Assembly: GCA_947000775.1 (NCBI GenBank)
Contig: CAMQGK010000567.1
Coordinates: 3,205,001 to 3,269,000 of the forward strand
DNA: 64,000 nucleotides
Direction: 5' to 3'
Origin: Pterois miles
Taxonomy: Eukaryota > Chordata > Actinopteri > Perciformes > Scorpaenidae
Under the pieces are notes generated by a model, which made no database searches, was not told the DNA's origin, and was given only the letters and a program-made list of their open reading frames with translations. The translations under genes and the position numbers were made by a program. Shown in pieces: positions 1-25,619 of the stretch. Within the stretch, counting starts at the first letter, position 1. Each line of letters begins with the position of its first letter.

Positions 1-1256
1 TCTAAACAGCACGGTAGGTTCAAGTGTACCCACAGCCACCGAACTGAAACATGGAGAATCCCTTCACTCATACAGGACTCAAAACCTCAAGATCTAAAGT
101 TTGACTTGCACCGCAATAACGATTACATTTTATTTATTTATTTATCATATATTTCTGTGGTCAGGAGGTGTGTTCATGTGTTTCACACGGGAAGAAATTC
201 TTTGTATTTGTATTATACACTTTGTTATGGGTCAACGTGTCACAGGAGTCACAGGACTCTGTTTGCTGATTGGCTGCAGGTCTTTTCTGGCCAGAATTTA
301 GAGCCAAAAGTTAAACTACCCCCAACTTTTAGTTTAATTCAGTTCAATTCAGATGAGTTGATGGATTTGAGAAAAATACACGGTGGCCTTAAAGTGGCAC
401 TGTAGTGATTTAGTATTCTATGTCCATAACATGGGGAATACTCCAAGACACAGATAGAGGATCATAATCAATGCTGCAGAGGCCAAAATATTCTGGGTTC
501 AAGCTCCAACAACACAAAGTCCCACTTTTCCCGCAATTTAACTACAATATGCTTCCCAAATGCCCATGGCTGTTTTCGAAACCACTTGCTACACACTACT
601 GCCTAAGGCAGTACGTTCCTCAGTAGAATGCAGTATTCGACGGTTAAAGCGATGTATTTTGCAGTGTGCATGTGTTTCAAACACCACATCTCCAGTTTGT
701 GATGCAGGCTTTCTGTGTCCAAGCCCAGTAACCCTGATGACATCACTGTGACATCATTAGGGTTAAGTTTTTTTCTAACTTCGGAGAGCTCCCTTGTGCA
801 CACAGACAGTAGTGCTAACAGTGATGAGTACATCAAACTTTGTGTGTAAAATCTGTGAAGTGACTTCACATTACAACAAACAGTACTGATGATATATTTC
901 ATTGTTACCGTTTTTTTCTTTAATATTTGTTTGAGATTCTGCGTCTGATAATTTCATAACAACTTAAAACAAACGAGTGGTGCCTGCCTTGTTGAAAGCG
1001 TTACAAGCCACTTTATCTGCAGCAGCAGATGACGTGTTACGAGTTGTGGTATTTTCTGGAACTGGGATTATAAAATCTCACAGGAAGTGCAAGCTCAGCT
1101 GTTTTACCTCATTAACGCTACAGAAGACTTTACTCCATCAGATGCTGAAGTTAGCATGAATGGATTCACTTCATTTCCTCTTTGTAAATACAGACGGTAA
1201 TGAGACGCAGCGTTTTACCATTCATTCGTCGAGTTATATACCACTCTGTGTTGCAG
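1..1256. other. Upstream intron or unassigned sequence
   Basis: No exon could be assigned here. The stretch ends in a 3' splice site (AG at 1255-1256) that starts the first visible kinase exon, and that exon needs one base from an upstream exon to complete its first codon. The preceding exon therefore lies outside the window or was not recognised. The short open frames have no recognisable domain. Confidence 0.5.
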
Positions 1257-13980
<12,724 letters not shown>

Positions 13981-15017
13981 GGTCAGGGGTCGCGGGGTCA
14001 TTGGCTTCCCACTGCCAGCCACAGACTCTGAAAGGAGACTGAGACGTGAAGGCTGACTGTCTGTCCCGCACAGGGAGAGAGGAACTGGTGATGAGAGGCG
14101 AAGATCACACTCCGTCTGTCCTCTTTCTCTCTGTCTGTTTGAGATGGGATTAAGAACTGGCTGGGCCGAGCGAGAGGCGAACGGGTACCAGTGGAGTCCG
14201 ATCGCGTGTCGCACACATCGGCAGTGTCACGAATCTACTGATCTATTAGAGGTCTGCAGATCCGTGACACTGCTTGGCTTTTAGAGGAGGAGGAGGTGGC
14301 GGTGATGAAGATAATCCAGATTATGTAACAAATGGAAGATCCTGCTGTTTGTCCAATACAGCGGGGCATAAAAAAAAAAGAATAGTGAAATACTCAGAGA
14401 GCCTGTAAATCATTTTGACAGGAAGCAGTTCTCCTTCCTGCACTTGCTCTCGTCTCTTGTCCCTTTATCTCTGATGTTCGTTGCTGCTAAGTGTGTGTCT
14501 CGTTGTGTACGGTGTCCCTGCCTCGGTCATGAATGTATCCACATCAGCTGCAGTCATGAAACACCTGTACATGAACACATGGGGGAGCCAGAGGAAGGAG
14601 AACGTTCAGAGCTGCTGCCTGCCGATTGTGTCACTGAAGGCAGAGCACAGTGTCGGTTTTACCTGAGATGGAGGCGAGCCATGTGCTGTCGGTGTGTCTG
14701 TGCTCAGTCTTACATAGGACACCTCTTCATCGTCCTCTCTCTCCGCTGTCTTTCGGTACAACACAGATTTTTAACTACAATCATTTTTCAATGACAAAAA
14801 GCTTTTACAAATTTTGTTCTTTTTGTGATTTATAGTTCCCCCCCATGTTTTGTTTCCTCCTTGTGTTTTGCTGGTGAAATATGTTGGAACTGTGACTCAG
14901 TAAAGATGTGAACCCAACAGGAGCATTGATTAAGTTATTTGCCTTTCAGGCGATCAGTACTTTTGAGGAAAAGGGGACTTTTGAGCTCACTTTAACTCTA
15001 AATGCACATTATATCTT
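13981..15017 (+). other. Probable 3'UTR of the kinase gene
   Basis: Follows the stop codon directly without a splice site. Contains no recognisable repeat until about 15.0 kb. The end is uncertain. Confidence 0.45.
14899..14904 (+). promoter_or_regulatory. Possible variant poly(A) signal (AGTAAA) of the kinase gene
   Basis: AGTAAA lies 919 bp after the stop codon, in unique-looking sequence just before interspersed repeats begin near 15.0 kb. No canonical AATAAA was noticed between the stop and this point. AGTAAA is a known, weaker variant. Confidence 0.3.
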
Positions 15018-17062
15018 AACAATTACATGATGGTTTGCCATGAAATCGTGGTCCCAGATGATAAAGTGTGCTGAATTTGGTTATCCTCTGTCTTTTCTAG
15101 CGCCACCATGAGGTCGACATTTGTGGTTTTTAGTGAAATATCTCAATTGGATGGATCGCCATACAATTTGGTGCAGACATTCATGGTCTATTGAGGATGA
15201 ATTGGAATAACATTTATTGTTTTGAACATTTCATCGAGCACCATCAGCAGATCAACATTTTAATCTGTCCAACACTTTCCTTTATGACTAATAATGACAA
15301 AGTCCCTGCCCTGGCAGTAGTCAACGGAGAGAGACAAATATTTTTTTGATCCTGTTTGAATTGCGCCTTGAATCACACGTACGACAAACACAATTTTGCA
15401 AGTCAAAGTAAGTTTGTCGTAGTATCGTTTAGTTTTGTGTGAAACTGCCCAGTGAATCTCTCATCTCACACAGTACGTCACCAACGCTAGCTAACTCAGT
15501 TATGTTCCAGGCACATATGAAATGATGTTTTACCTGATGTGTTTTATCCAGCGACTTTTTTATCAGGCGGGAAGTGAAGAACGAGCCAGACCCTTTGCTG
15601 GTGTTCATCCCAGTACGAAACACACAGGCATTGTAGCTTCGGAGAGACGGACGTCACTTGCGCAACTTTTGGGTTTGTCGTCAGTCTAATTATGTATTTT
15701 CAGTCTGATACTTCAACACTTTTACATCAAACTGAGACTTTCTTGCAAAATTATGTTTTAAATTGATAATCATATGTGTGATTCTTTGTGGATCAAAACA
15801 ATATTTGTCCCTCATTGTTGACTGCCGTTCAAATTTTTTCCAAAATAAGATCCAATGGTCCCACCAGAAGGGGCGGGACTTCACCTCTCTACACCTTCGA
15901 CGACATTCCCAGCAGCCTCAGCTGTACTATGTGTTTAGTGCTAGTTAGCAAATGTTACAATGCTAACACACCAGCTATGATAGTGAACTGAAGCTGTGTT
16001 CCAAAGCACATAGTATTTCTTTTTACCTTTAGTACGTACTGCAGCTGCCCTTACAGAGTACGTACTGTAGCAGAGTGTGCATACAACTGGGACGTACTAC
16101 TTGAACTTTAACCCTCTTGCTCATATATCCGCCGTCTGTCAGTGAGCTGTCATCTGTCTGTGCTGTCTCGGCGGCTCAGTCAATGTGACGCATCTTCCGC
16201 TGCGCAAAGGATTGTGGGTCAGAACAGCCAGAAAATCATGCTGGCTTGCTTGCTGCAAAATGCTCCTGGATGCAGTAGGATATCCTGGTATTTTTGACAT
16301 ACTGCATCAGACATCATATGTATTGGGACATACTGGCTGTTTTCAAAACCACTACTTCATATTACTGACAAACACAGCATTTACTGTATACTGTACACTG
16401 CGCTCGTCAGTCTGTAGTATGGAACGTAAATCGATTTATTTTGTAGTACGCAAGGTTTTGCAAGTTTCCGGTTTTGGAAAACAGAAGTACACAGCACCAG
16501 TGTAACTATTCCAGCACTTTGTATTGTGGGCTACATCTGGGTAATTTTGACATGTTGCAGATGTTGCATTTGTTGGCATACTGCGTACAACATTTTGGCC
16601 AAATCAGTGCATGCATCTAGTATAGTATGCCATTTCGAAAACAGCCACTGTATGTTCCAATACCCATACTACTATACTACTATGTAGTATGCCAGAAAAA
16701 GATTTAGTATGTTGAATGCAGTATGTCAAAAATACCGGGATGTCCTACTACAGTTGCATTTTGCAGTATGCAAGCCAGCTTTATGGGTTCCTCTGACCCA
16801 CAATCCTCTTCACAGCGGGTATACAGAGGGTCAAAGTTCAAGGCGCAATGTTATGACGAAGTAATATGTCTTAATTGTATGAATACTACATGCAACAGTG
16901 CATACTAAAAATAAAAAGGAAGCGATTTTTGAACTCACCCTAAATCTGGTAACTTCTGGCATCAGAAATAGTATGGAAGTATGCATACTGGAACGCACCC
17001 TTGGTAAACATTATACCTGCTTAGTGTTAGCATTGTCATTGCTGATGTTAGCATTTAGCTCA
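15018..17062. repeat. Interspersed repeat interrupted by nested elements
   Basis: The family is recognised by 'tggatggattgccatgaaat', 'gcgccatcatcaggtc' and 'tagcatgctaac' type phrases, shared with 29938-30290, 59370-59665 (same strand) and 57044-57470 (opposite). Here it starts at about 15018 and is broken twice. It picks up at about 15900 ('cagcctcagctgtactatgt'), breaks again near 15993 and resumes at 17003 ('ggtaaacattatacctgc'). Confidence 0.6.
15994..17001. mobile_element. Palindromic (fold-back) element of about 1 kb
   Basis: The two halves are imperfect inverted copies. For example 'atcctggtatttttgacata' (16281) pairs with 'tatgtcaaaaataccgggat' (16722), and the left end 'gtgttcca' pairs with 'tggaacgcac' on the right. 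No intact transposase is visible. The open frames are short and follow the palindrome. Confidence 0.65.
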
Positions 17063-17948
17063 AATCACGGTCTTATTGGCCAGTATTCTACACTTCAGCA
17101 GAAAAATGATTTTTGACATGTACACCTATATAAAACTTGTTTAAGGCAATGGGAATAGAAGTTGTAGATTTATATGCAAGTAAGTCCAAATTGAGATCTC
17201 TGCATTTAGATAACAGGAGATGGATTTTCTTTCCTCTCTGATCTCGTACGCTGGCAGAGACCAGCGTCCCGTCACACAGCAAGCTGACAAAAGAATTGAT
17301 ATTTCATCCAATCTTGCTCTAATAGTGTGTTACTGAAAGTCATTTTGATGCTCAGAGAGAAAGACAGAAAGCCTATTAGAAAGGTGTTTTGCATTTGGAT
17401 TATCGGATTATGGTGACAGATGTTTAGTAACCCTTTTCTTTGTCACACGAGACATGACCGGAGACATGATGTAGATTGTAAATACCAACATAAAAAGACT
17501 GATGACATGTAAAAAAAAACCTTTCTTTAAATATATAAATTGAAGAGCTGTACAGCTGTCTGCTGATCTGTGCCAACACTAAGGGTCACACTGACACCAG
17601 GACGGTGAACTCAGCTTTTAGCCACATCAGCTGATGTCCGCATCAGTTCTCCGAACTCACAGATGCTCACATGGATTTTGCGGGTCAGATAAACGGGTGA
17701 AGTATAATATGAGTGCTAATAATATCTGGCCAGCTTTGCAGCAGTTTTGTAAATATATTTTCCATCTCTGAGTTGGTTGATGTTTCGGATGGAGTACTTT
17801 TGAATGGAGACTAATGCAGAGCCAGGCTGGGTCCCAGCTGCTGCTGTTAATTGTGTCCTGAAACGGACATCATTCAAAACATTCTCCACTCATCAGTGGA
17901 AATGAAACTGCATGTAGAAGAAATATAGACATGTAGACCAAGAATGCA

Positions 17949-17973
17949 ACACACACACACACACACACACACC
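17949..17973. repeat. (CA)n microsatellite
   Basis: About 12 uninterrupted CA units in the gene-free region between the kinase gene and the Tc1-like element. The rest of 17063-18838 shows nothing recognisable. Confidence 0.9.
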
Positions 17974-18838
17974 GTGTAAAAATTCAGAAAACTGAATTGT
18001 GCACTAGTTACAAGTCATCGTTATTAAATACAGTTTTTATGGACCGCACCGGAAATGTGTCTAAAAACACAGAGAAAACTGAGCTTTTACTGTACTATTT
18101 TTAATGGTTTATGTGAAATAATATTTTTAAAGATCAGTTCCATCAAGAAGAAATTTATGATGAATCCAAAATGTCCTAAACTTCCTCCTGTCTGTTGGTT
18201 GAAGTGTCAATAGAGAAGTATTTTTGCTTTAACTTATTATTTAATGGTGCAGTGTGTAGGATTTGGCGGGTCTACTCCACCCTTTCCAAGACTGCGCTAA
18301 CATGAGATGCTGAGTACACAAATATGTTTTTGCCATTCACGTCGCTCAGAGGGCATCCTCACTATAAAAACACTACTTTAATAGCAGCAGAAGTCCAGCG
18401 GCAGCTGGCGGTACCGTGGTTTTGCACTCACATTACTGCAAGTGTGTCGGAGAACTACGGTGACCTTCAGGTAACATAAAACCTTAAAAACTCTCACTAG
18501 AGCCAGAGTTTGGCTGGGCTACTGTAGAAACATGGCACAGCAGCATGGTGGACTATGTAGATATGATTTTAAGCTAATTCTGAATACAGCTTCGATGCGT
18601 ATGTAGATGGATGGATTTGAAATCGTCCCCCATCCAAACACGTTAAAATGGACTTAAATGAGTTTTTGTCTGCCAGTCTGTCACATGCAATATAAGTGAA
18701 AATTGAGGCTTGGTTGAAATGTATTTTGGCTTATTTATTTCTCAGAAATGTAAGGAGAAAAAAATAGAAATATCTAAAGTCTGAAGGAAAATATGATCCA
18801 TGTTATTAACATCTCAGAGGGTCAAAGATGACATAATA

Positions 18839-20353
18839 CAGTGCTGTGAAAAAGTATTTACCCCTTCTTGATTTCTTATATTTTTGCATATTTGCCACAC
18901 TTAAATGTCTCAGATCATCAAACAAATTTTAACATTAGACAAAGATAACCTGAGTAAATATAAAATGCAGTTTTTAAATTGTGATTTCATTTATTACAGG
19001 AAAAAAAAAACGATCCAAACCTACCTGGCCTTATGTGAAAAAGTAATTGCCCCCTAAACCTAATAACTGGTTGTGTCACCCTTGGCGGCAACAACTGCAA
19101 ACAAGCGTTTAGTGATGAGTCTTTTACATCGCTGTGGAGGAATTGTTGTAATTCAGCCACACTGGAGGGTTTTCGAGCATGAACGGCCTTTTTAAGGTCA
19201 CGCCACAGCATCTCAGTCAGATTGAAGTCTTGACTTTGACTAGGCCACTCCAAATCGTTCATTTTGTTTTTTTCTAAGCCATTCAGAGGTGGACTTGCTG
19301 GTGTGTTTCGGATCACTGTCCTGCTGCAGAACCCAAGTGTGTTTGAGGTTGAGGTTGTGAACTGATGGCCCGACGTTCTCCTTCAGGATTTTCAGGTAGA
19401 GAGCAGAATTCATGGATCCATCAGTTACAGCTAGTCGTTCAGGTCCTGAAGCAGCAAAGCAGACCCAGACCATCACACTACCACCACCATGCTGCTATGA
19501 TGATGTTGAAATGCTGTTATTTTTACGCCAGATGTAACGGGACGCACACCGTCCATAAAGTTCAACCTTTGTCTCGTCAGTCCACAGAATATTGTCCTAA
19601 AAGTCTTGGGGTTCATCAAGATGTTTTTTGGCAAATGTGAGACGAGCCTTTGTGTTGTTTTTGGTCAGCAGTGGTTTTCTCCTTGGATCTCTCCCGTGGA
19701 TGTCGTTTTTGCTCGGTCTCTGTCTTATTGCTGAATCATGGACACTGATCTTAACTGAGGCAGCGAGGCCTGCAGGTCTTTAGATGTTGTTCTGGGTTCT
19801 TTTGTGGCCTCCTGGATGAGTCCTTGATGCTCTTGGAGTAATTTTGTTCGGCCGGCCACTCCTGGGAAGGTTCACCAACGTTCCAAGTTTTCTCCGTTTA
19901 TGGATAACGGCTCTCACTGTGGTTCGCTGGAGTCCCAAAGCCTTAGAAACGGCTTTATTAACCTTTCCGGACTGATAGATGTCAGTGACTTTGTTTCTCA
20001 TCTGTTCTTTAATTTCTTTAGATCGCAGCATGACGTGTTGCTTTTTGAGATTTTTTAGCCTCCTTCACTTTGTCAGACAGGTTCTATTTAAGTGATTTCT
20101 TGGTCTGGTAGTAATCAGTGGTTAATCACAGATAATTAGATTTAACAAGGAGGGCAATTACTTTTTAACATAGGGCTAGGGAGGTTTGGGTAGCCTTTTC
20201 CCTTAATTAATAAAATCATCATTTAAAAACAGCATTTTGTATTTACTCAGGTTATCTTGTCTAATAATCAAATTTGTTTGATGATCTGAAACATTTAAGT
20301 GTGACAAAAACAGAAATCAGGAAGGGGGCAAATACTTTTTTTTCCCAGCACTG
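18839..20353 (-). mobile_element. Tc1-like (Tc1/mariner) transposon, inactive
   Basis: A 1515-bp element flanked by TA at 18837-18838 and 20354-20355. The ends CAGTGCTG...AAAGTATTT are inverted repeats extending about 160 bp each side (to about 19000 and from about 20195). The inside carries a decayed transposase on the minus strand. Outer ends, target site and gene layout all fit a complete but dead copy. It lies between the kinase gene and the first non-coding exon of the betaglycan gene. Confidence 0.93.
18987..20031 (-). pseudogene. Tc1-like transposase, broken
   Basis: A DDE transposase of the DD34E class. Reading from ATG 20031, the N-terminal helix-turn-helix region is seen (KALGLQRTTVRAVIHKRRK), then GRP. 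After in-frame stops come the first catalytic Asp in WTDETKVELYG (codon 19578-19576) and the second in QQDSDPKHTS (19320-19318), all in one register. A frameshift near 19240-19316 then puts the third acidic residue, the Glu in NLTEMLW (19214-19212), in another frame. The three catalytic residues survive, but stops and the shift make it non-coding. Confidence 0.92.
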
Positions 20354-20639
20354 TATGTCTGTTCATGCGTGTGTTGTTTGCCCCCTCCAAACATTTCACC
20401 TGCCAGTCAAACTCCTTCGGTCCTCCTTCTCCTCCTCCATCCCTCCCACCTCCCCTTCCTGTTGCCATCTACGATTGGAGACGTTTCCAAAGCCTTTTAT
20501 TCCTCTCCATCTCGCCATCTCTCTCTCCACTCTGTCACACCATCCTGCAGTCCCTCCCATTGCCCCTTTAATTGTGTCTCCACAACTTCCCCCTTCTGCG
20601 TCCCGCTCGGTGCGTAAAATGAATTTCCATTGAGAAACA

Positions 20640-20804
20640 GTTCTCGTAGGTCGCACCTTCAGCTGGAGAGAGAAGTCTGGACGCGCCACGCAGCTGAGAG
20701 TTGAGTGTTTTTGCGCGGTTCAAGATGTGGAGGGTGTGTGTTGAGTTGTGAGCAACAGCTGGATCAGCAGACCGACCGTCCCTCCGCGCTGCGCCGGGCC
20801 GCAG
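20640..20804 (+). other. tgfbr3: Probable non-coding first exon and promoter of the betaglycan gene
   Basis: A GC- and CpG-richer stretch than its surroundings ends in a strong donor (CCGCAG|GTGAGT, GT at 20805). The next acceptor (AG at 22304-22305) opens the exon carrying the ATG at 22348. The start of transcription is not defined. The left boundary given is approximate. Confidence 0.5.
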
Positions 20805-22139
20805 GTGAGTTCAGCTCCCCTCCTCATGTTTAGTCCCCCTGCTCGTGTTGGCTGATTATAGGAAAAAGTTTTAGTCATCCTGAGATGAACTTTAGAAAAA
20901 AGAGTCACATGCTGTCTGTTATACAATAATATAAAGAACAAAGAAGAGAATAGCCAGAAATTGTGGTGGTTTTTTTTGAATTAAAAATGTTTTAATTTGC
21001 ACTTTTTTTTCGTTTATTTGTTTTTTGGTTTGATTGGTGCTTTAAATATTCAATTCAGTTTATTTCCCCCTGCATTGTTGATTTTCTGCTGTTTGAATAT
21101 ATTATTTATATTATTTGAAATTTAATTTATTGCTTGTTGGTAAAAGTTGGGCTTCACTGGATTCTCAGAAGGCTCACGACATTGTGCTTATTTTTATATA
21201 TGTATATTCATGTATGACAAAAATGCATGCATGCATAGTTTATGCCAAGCATATTTCTGCCAGTTAAAGAAAAAAATAGATACATTGTCATCACTATAAA
21301 TGATTATAGTAACTCAATAGTTGTACTTTCATGTCTTAATTTTAGTTTTCCGTTCACATCATTTTTATTTTTTTTTTTGCCTTGTTTCCTTATACATTTT
21401 TACCTTAATGCTGACACTGGCTCCTTATCTCAATTTTTTTAAACTTTTTATGTCATAATGTTGAAGAATTTTATTGCACAAGTTTGACTCACTGCCTCAT
21501 AATTTTCAATTACGGTAGGCTACTAAGTCAAAATTATTTTATTATATAATTTTAAAACTCTAAATATACTTTTTATCATAACTAACTATACTTTTTTCTT
21601 CGTGGTGTAAATGGGCTTCCATGGGTACCACGTTGGTTCGCTAAAGAAAACACAATGAATGAGGTTGTAACTCTCAAATGTTTTTGTTATCGATTAATCT
21701 TCCAATTATGTTTCTCAGTTGACTAATCAATTTGTCTATTGAATGTCAGAAAATAGCTAAAATGCTCATTATACTTTCCCACAGCTCAAGGTCAGATTAC
21801 TTGTTTAATTCCACCATCAGTCCAAATCTTGAATATATTCAGTTTACAACCCTGTATGACAGAAAGCATCGATTCACACATTTGAATAGAGAAGATTTGC
21901 TTGAAAAATTGCTGAAATGATTAATCGACTATAAGATTGTTGCTGTTTCATTTTCTGTCGATCAACGAATTGATTAACGGTAATTGTTGCACCTCTCTAG
22001 ATAATGTTGCTTGCTGTAGGTGGAATACTGCAGCCCTCACAGAGCATTATGATAACTAATTATTATAATTATATAAGTGACTGAGCCACTAGTGTACAAC
22101 AGTAAAAAGTACTGAAGACTAGCTAATGTATTCCTGTAT

Positions 22140-22256
22140 ATTTGTTTATATTCCTGTATATTTTTATGTACAGTTTGGTGTTTTCTTGTAAATGTGCTGC
22201 TGTAACAACCAAAGTTCCCCACTGTGGGATTAATAAAGGTCTTTTCTATTCTATTA
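22140..22256 (+). repeat. 3' tail of a non-LTR retrotransposon
   Basis: Ends 'ccccactgtgggattaataa' followed by an AGGTCTTTTCTATTCTATT tail. The same tail type is seen at 45200-45278 (plus), 39680-39790 and 44590-44660 (minus), and on the SINE at 61318. Exact LINE clade not determined. Confidence 0.5.
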
Positions 22257-22347
22257 CATAATATGGTATGTGCTGTATGTCTTATAATCTGTTTCTGTTT
22301 ATTAGGATGTTGCAAGAGTCATCACAATAAGTCAGTGTACCAGTGAA

Positions 22348-25300
22348 ATGCTCATGATGCCTTCACTGTCTCGTGTTGGATGGACAGTTTTCTGTCTCCT
22401 TCTGCTCTGGAAGACAACAGCAGGTGGGAACATTAGTAGGACTGAGTAAGTCATTAACAAATGTGATATTTCCTCTGTTGCTCAGGGGTCAAAGGTTACT
22501 TTAATTGCCAGAATGAAAGTAAAAATGATGACAGTTTCTTCTGGGAAATGTTCCACCACAAACTCAGCATGCACACATGAAACCTGCCTGTCTGATCACA
22601 GAGAACCAGGCTCTGCAAACAGCAGCCATGCCAAGAAGCACAACTCCAGTTATTTGTTTTTAGACATAGGAGGATTATTAGTGGACACCCCACAGCAGTG
22701 TGATTGTTTTAGTACACTTCACAGTGACAGGTCTGCCGTTCCTCTACAGCCCAGAGTGCGGAGGGGCGATGCTCCGTGGCACCGGTGGGGGCGCTACACC
22801 CCGTCCAGGGCCTGCTGGAGAGGTTTGAGGCCGGTCCGGGCTGCGCTGCCAGAGAACGCGGGGACAAGGAAACTCATGTGGTGGCAGTGGGGAGAGTGAC
22901 AAACAGCCATGAAAATAAGGTAATACGCTGGCTCAGAGTGTGTGCAGGCTAAAAATTACTATAACGTTAGCATTTAGCTAACCCCAAGCATTTAGCCGAC
23001 AAGCTAACATACTTACAAAGCTACTGCTAGACGTTCACAGACACCATACCTCTATCTTAATAACATTTTATCTTTAAGTGCACGTATCTTGTCTTCAGCA
23101 AGGACCAGTTCTGGGCTTTATTATGTTCGACAGTTTGAAGATGTTTATGACTTAATGTCTCCTCTCACATAATATAAGTTTTGTCAAACAAGCTAGGCTA
23201 AACTTCAAACTAGCGATAGCTAGCTCACTTTGTTAGCATTAGCTTGGAGGCTAGATCACTTTAGCTAAGAGTTTACACAGTGATGCTGCAGCAGGATGCA
23301 GTAAAACATGTGTGTTATTAATCTTATGTACACTGGCTGCTGTGGTTTAGTGATGACAGTTAGCTTCAGGTTGGTTGCTAATGTTAGCTGAAAAGTGTGT
23401 TTAGCTAACATTAGCAGTTTTTACACAGTTCTTTTGCTCCACTGATGCTACGCACGCACATTATATTAGGCTAACACTCAAATTCAACATTTTGTGATGT
23501 AAAATGTTGATATTTCTTTGAAAAAGAAAGTGACATCCAAAAATAAGTAAATTTGTTTTATTAACTAACTTATTGTGAAGGAAAGAATTAAAATGCCTGT
23601 TGCCATTATACCAACTAATTGGAGGTTAAAGGAAAAATATATAGCTCTATTTTAATGATCAAACTAGCAATATTATTTAATAATGTATTATGTTGTATTT
23701 TTGGCTTGTTTTCTTATCTTTTATTAGATTGATCAATTAATTCCTAGTGATTTTTTTAATAGTATTTTTGCTGGGAATGCACATCCGTATGAGAAAATGA
23801 GCCTACTTCTCACTAGATTTATTACCTCAGTAAACATAGTAAATATGAGTTTGTGGTGTCAGTTGCTAGTTTCATGTCTTCTTCAATACAGCATGATGTT
23901 TATTTAGAAAAATTATGGTCCCATTTAGAGTCAAATAGACCATAAAGCAGGTTATGCTTTAGGGCGGGGCTACCTTGTGATTGACAGGTTGGTACCACAG
24001 TGTTGTTTGGTTTTTTGGTTCCAACTTTAACCCTTTCACAATGTGTTTTCAGCCTATGAAAGTTATTTTTAACATTTTTAATGATCAAACTAACATTAAT
24101 ATTTATTGCTGTATTCTGTTATATTTTTGGCTTGTTTTATAACCTTCGACTAGATTTTGTCAGTTTCAGGGCCCCATACTGTATAGGAGTACAACTGTCC
24201 TCCCTTCTCTTGTACATACTGAACATGGATGAAGTTAGATCTCCATATGGCTGTACAGCTGCTGTATACCACATCACACCTCTCTCCTCTTCCGTCTGCA
24301 GGTGACGGTGTTGCTGAAGCCTTTGTCTCTGTCCGCCTCACCTCTCAGAGCCCTCCACCTGCTGCTCAGCTCCAAGCTCCCAGTCACCTGGTGGCTGAAG
24401 GCTGAGAGGCTGCCCCCCAACCTGCCAGTGCTGGTGCAGGTCAGTCAGAGTGTGTCACAGCCCGCCCATCACATCTGTGTGATATGACGTCCTCAATGTC
24501 ACTACCAATTCAAAATGTATTCACATTTAAATTTAATGCTGTATAATGCATATGCTGTATTTACACTCCATCAGTGTCTTTCCCCTGAAATGTTCTTCTT
24601 TGCCTTTATCTGCTAGGTATCCTCAAACTCCAGCGTGCGGTCCCACACCCTGTTTTTGAATGTCCAAATGGTGCCTTCGCTACCCTTTCATCCACGTGCG
24701 CTGCACCGCTGGGCTCTGAAACACCACGGCAACCTGTCCTCTCTGACACACACAGCACACGGCAATCGAGTCTACATCCCAGTGGGAGAGGGTGAGCCAC
24801 CCAGAAACCAGATGTCATAGTGATGATGAATTATATTCAACTATCATGCTGTCCATTTATAAAAGTTTAAATTCTATTCACAATGTATCATGCTTCAGAA
24901 AGGTTTACTGCATAGAAAAATAAAAGTGACAATGGAGGATAATGGAGGATCTTTACTTGCCTTTACAAAACAAGATTGAGAGAATCATCTGAATATGTAG
25001 CTACAGCCAACAGCTCGCAGCTGGTTAGTTTATCTTAGCATTATTACAGGAAATGGTGGGAACAGTTAGACTGGCTCTGTCAGAAGTAAAAATAAAAAAT
25101 CTTCTCAATCTTCTCATCTAACTCGCAGAAAGCAAACAAACGCATTTCCCAGAGTTTCAAATTATTGCTTCAACCTAAGCATCTGTGCAGTTGTTTGATA
25201 CTCAAATCCAGGTCGTAGCCTACTATCTTATCTCTCCTCTCACCAGACATGACTCGTGGCTCAGACAGATTGTGAAGAAAGATCTTGTGAGACCTACTTC

Positions 25301-25577
25301 CCTCTTGCTTCATGCTTTGTCTCTGTATTACAGATCCCACCCTGCCTGCTGTGTGCCAGCTGCAGTCCATGTTCCTCTCTCACAACTACATGACCTCTGA
25401 GCTGCAGCCGCAGGAAGTGCAGGGCTGCACTGATGTGCCAGCAGGTGGGATCAGCCCAGAAGTCCATGTGATCAAGCTCCATTCAGCCGGCTCAGGGCTC
25501 TGTGGGTGAGAACATGCAGCCATGGACAGCCCTGGTGAGAGCATATATATGGCTGTTCTGCAGCCATGCAATGTTTG

Positions 25578-25619
<42 letters not shown>

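Noticed and set aside
20274..20689. Overlapping frames upstream of the betaglycan first exon as a gene
   Set aside because: Pyrimidine-rich sequence keeps both strands open; the frames start inside the transposon end and lack any family resemblance.
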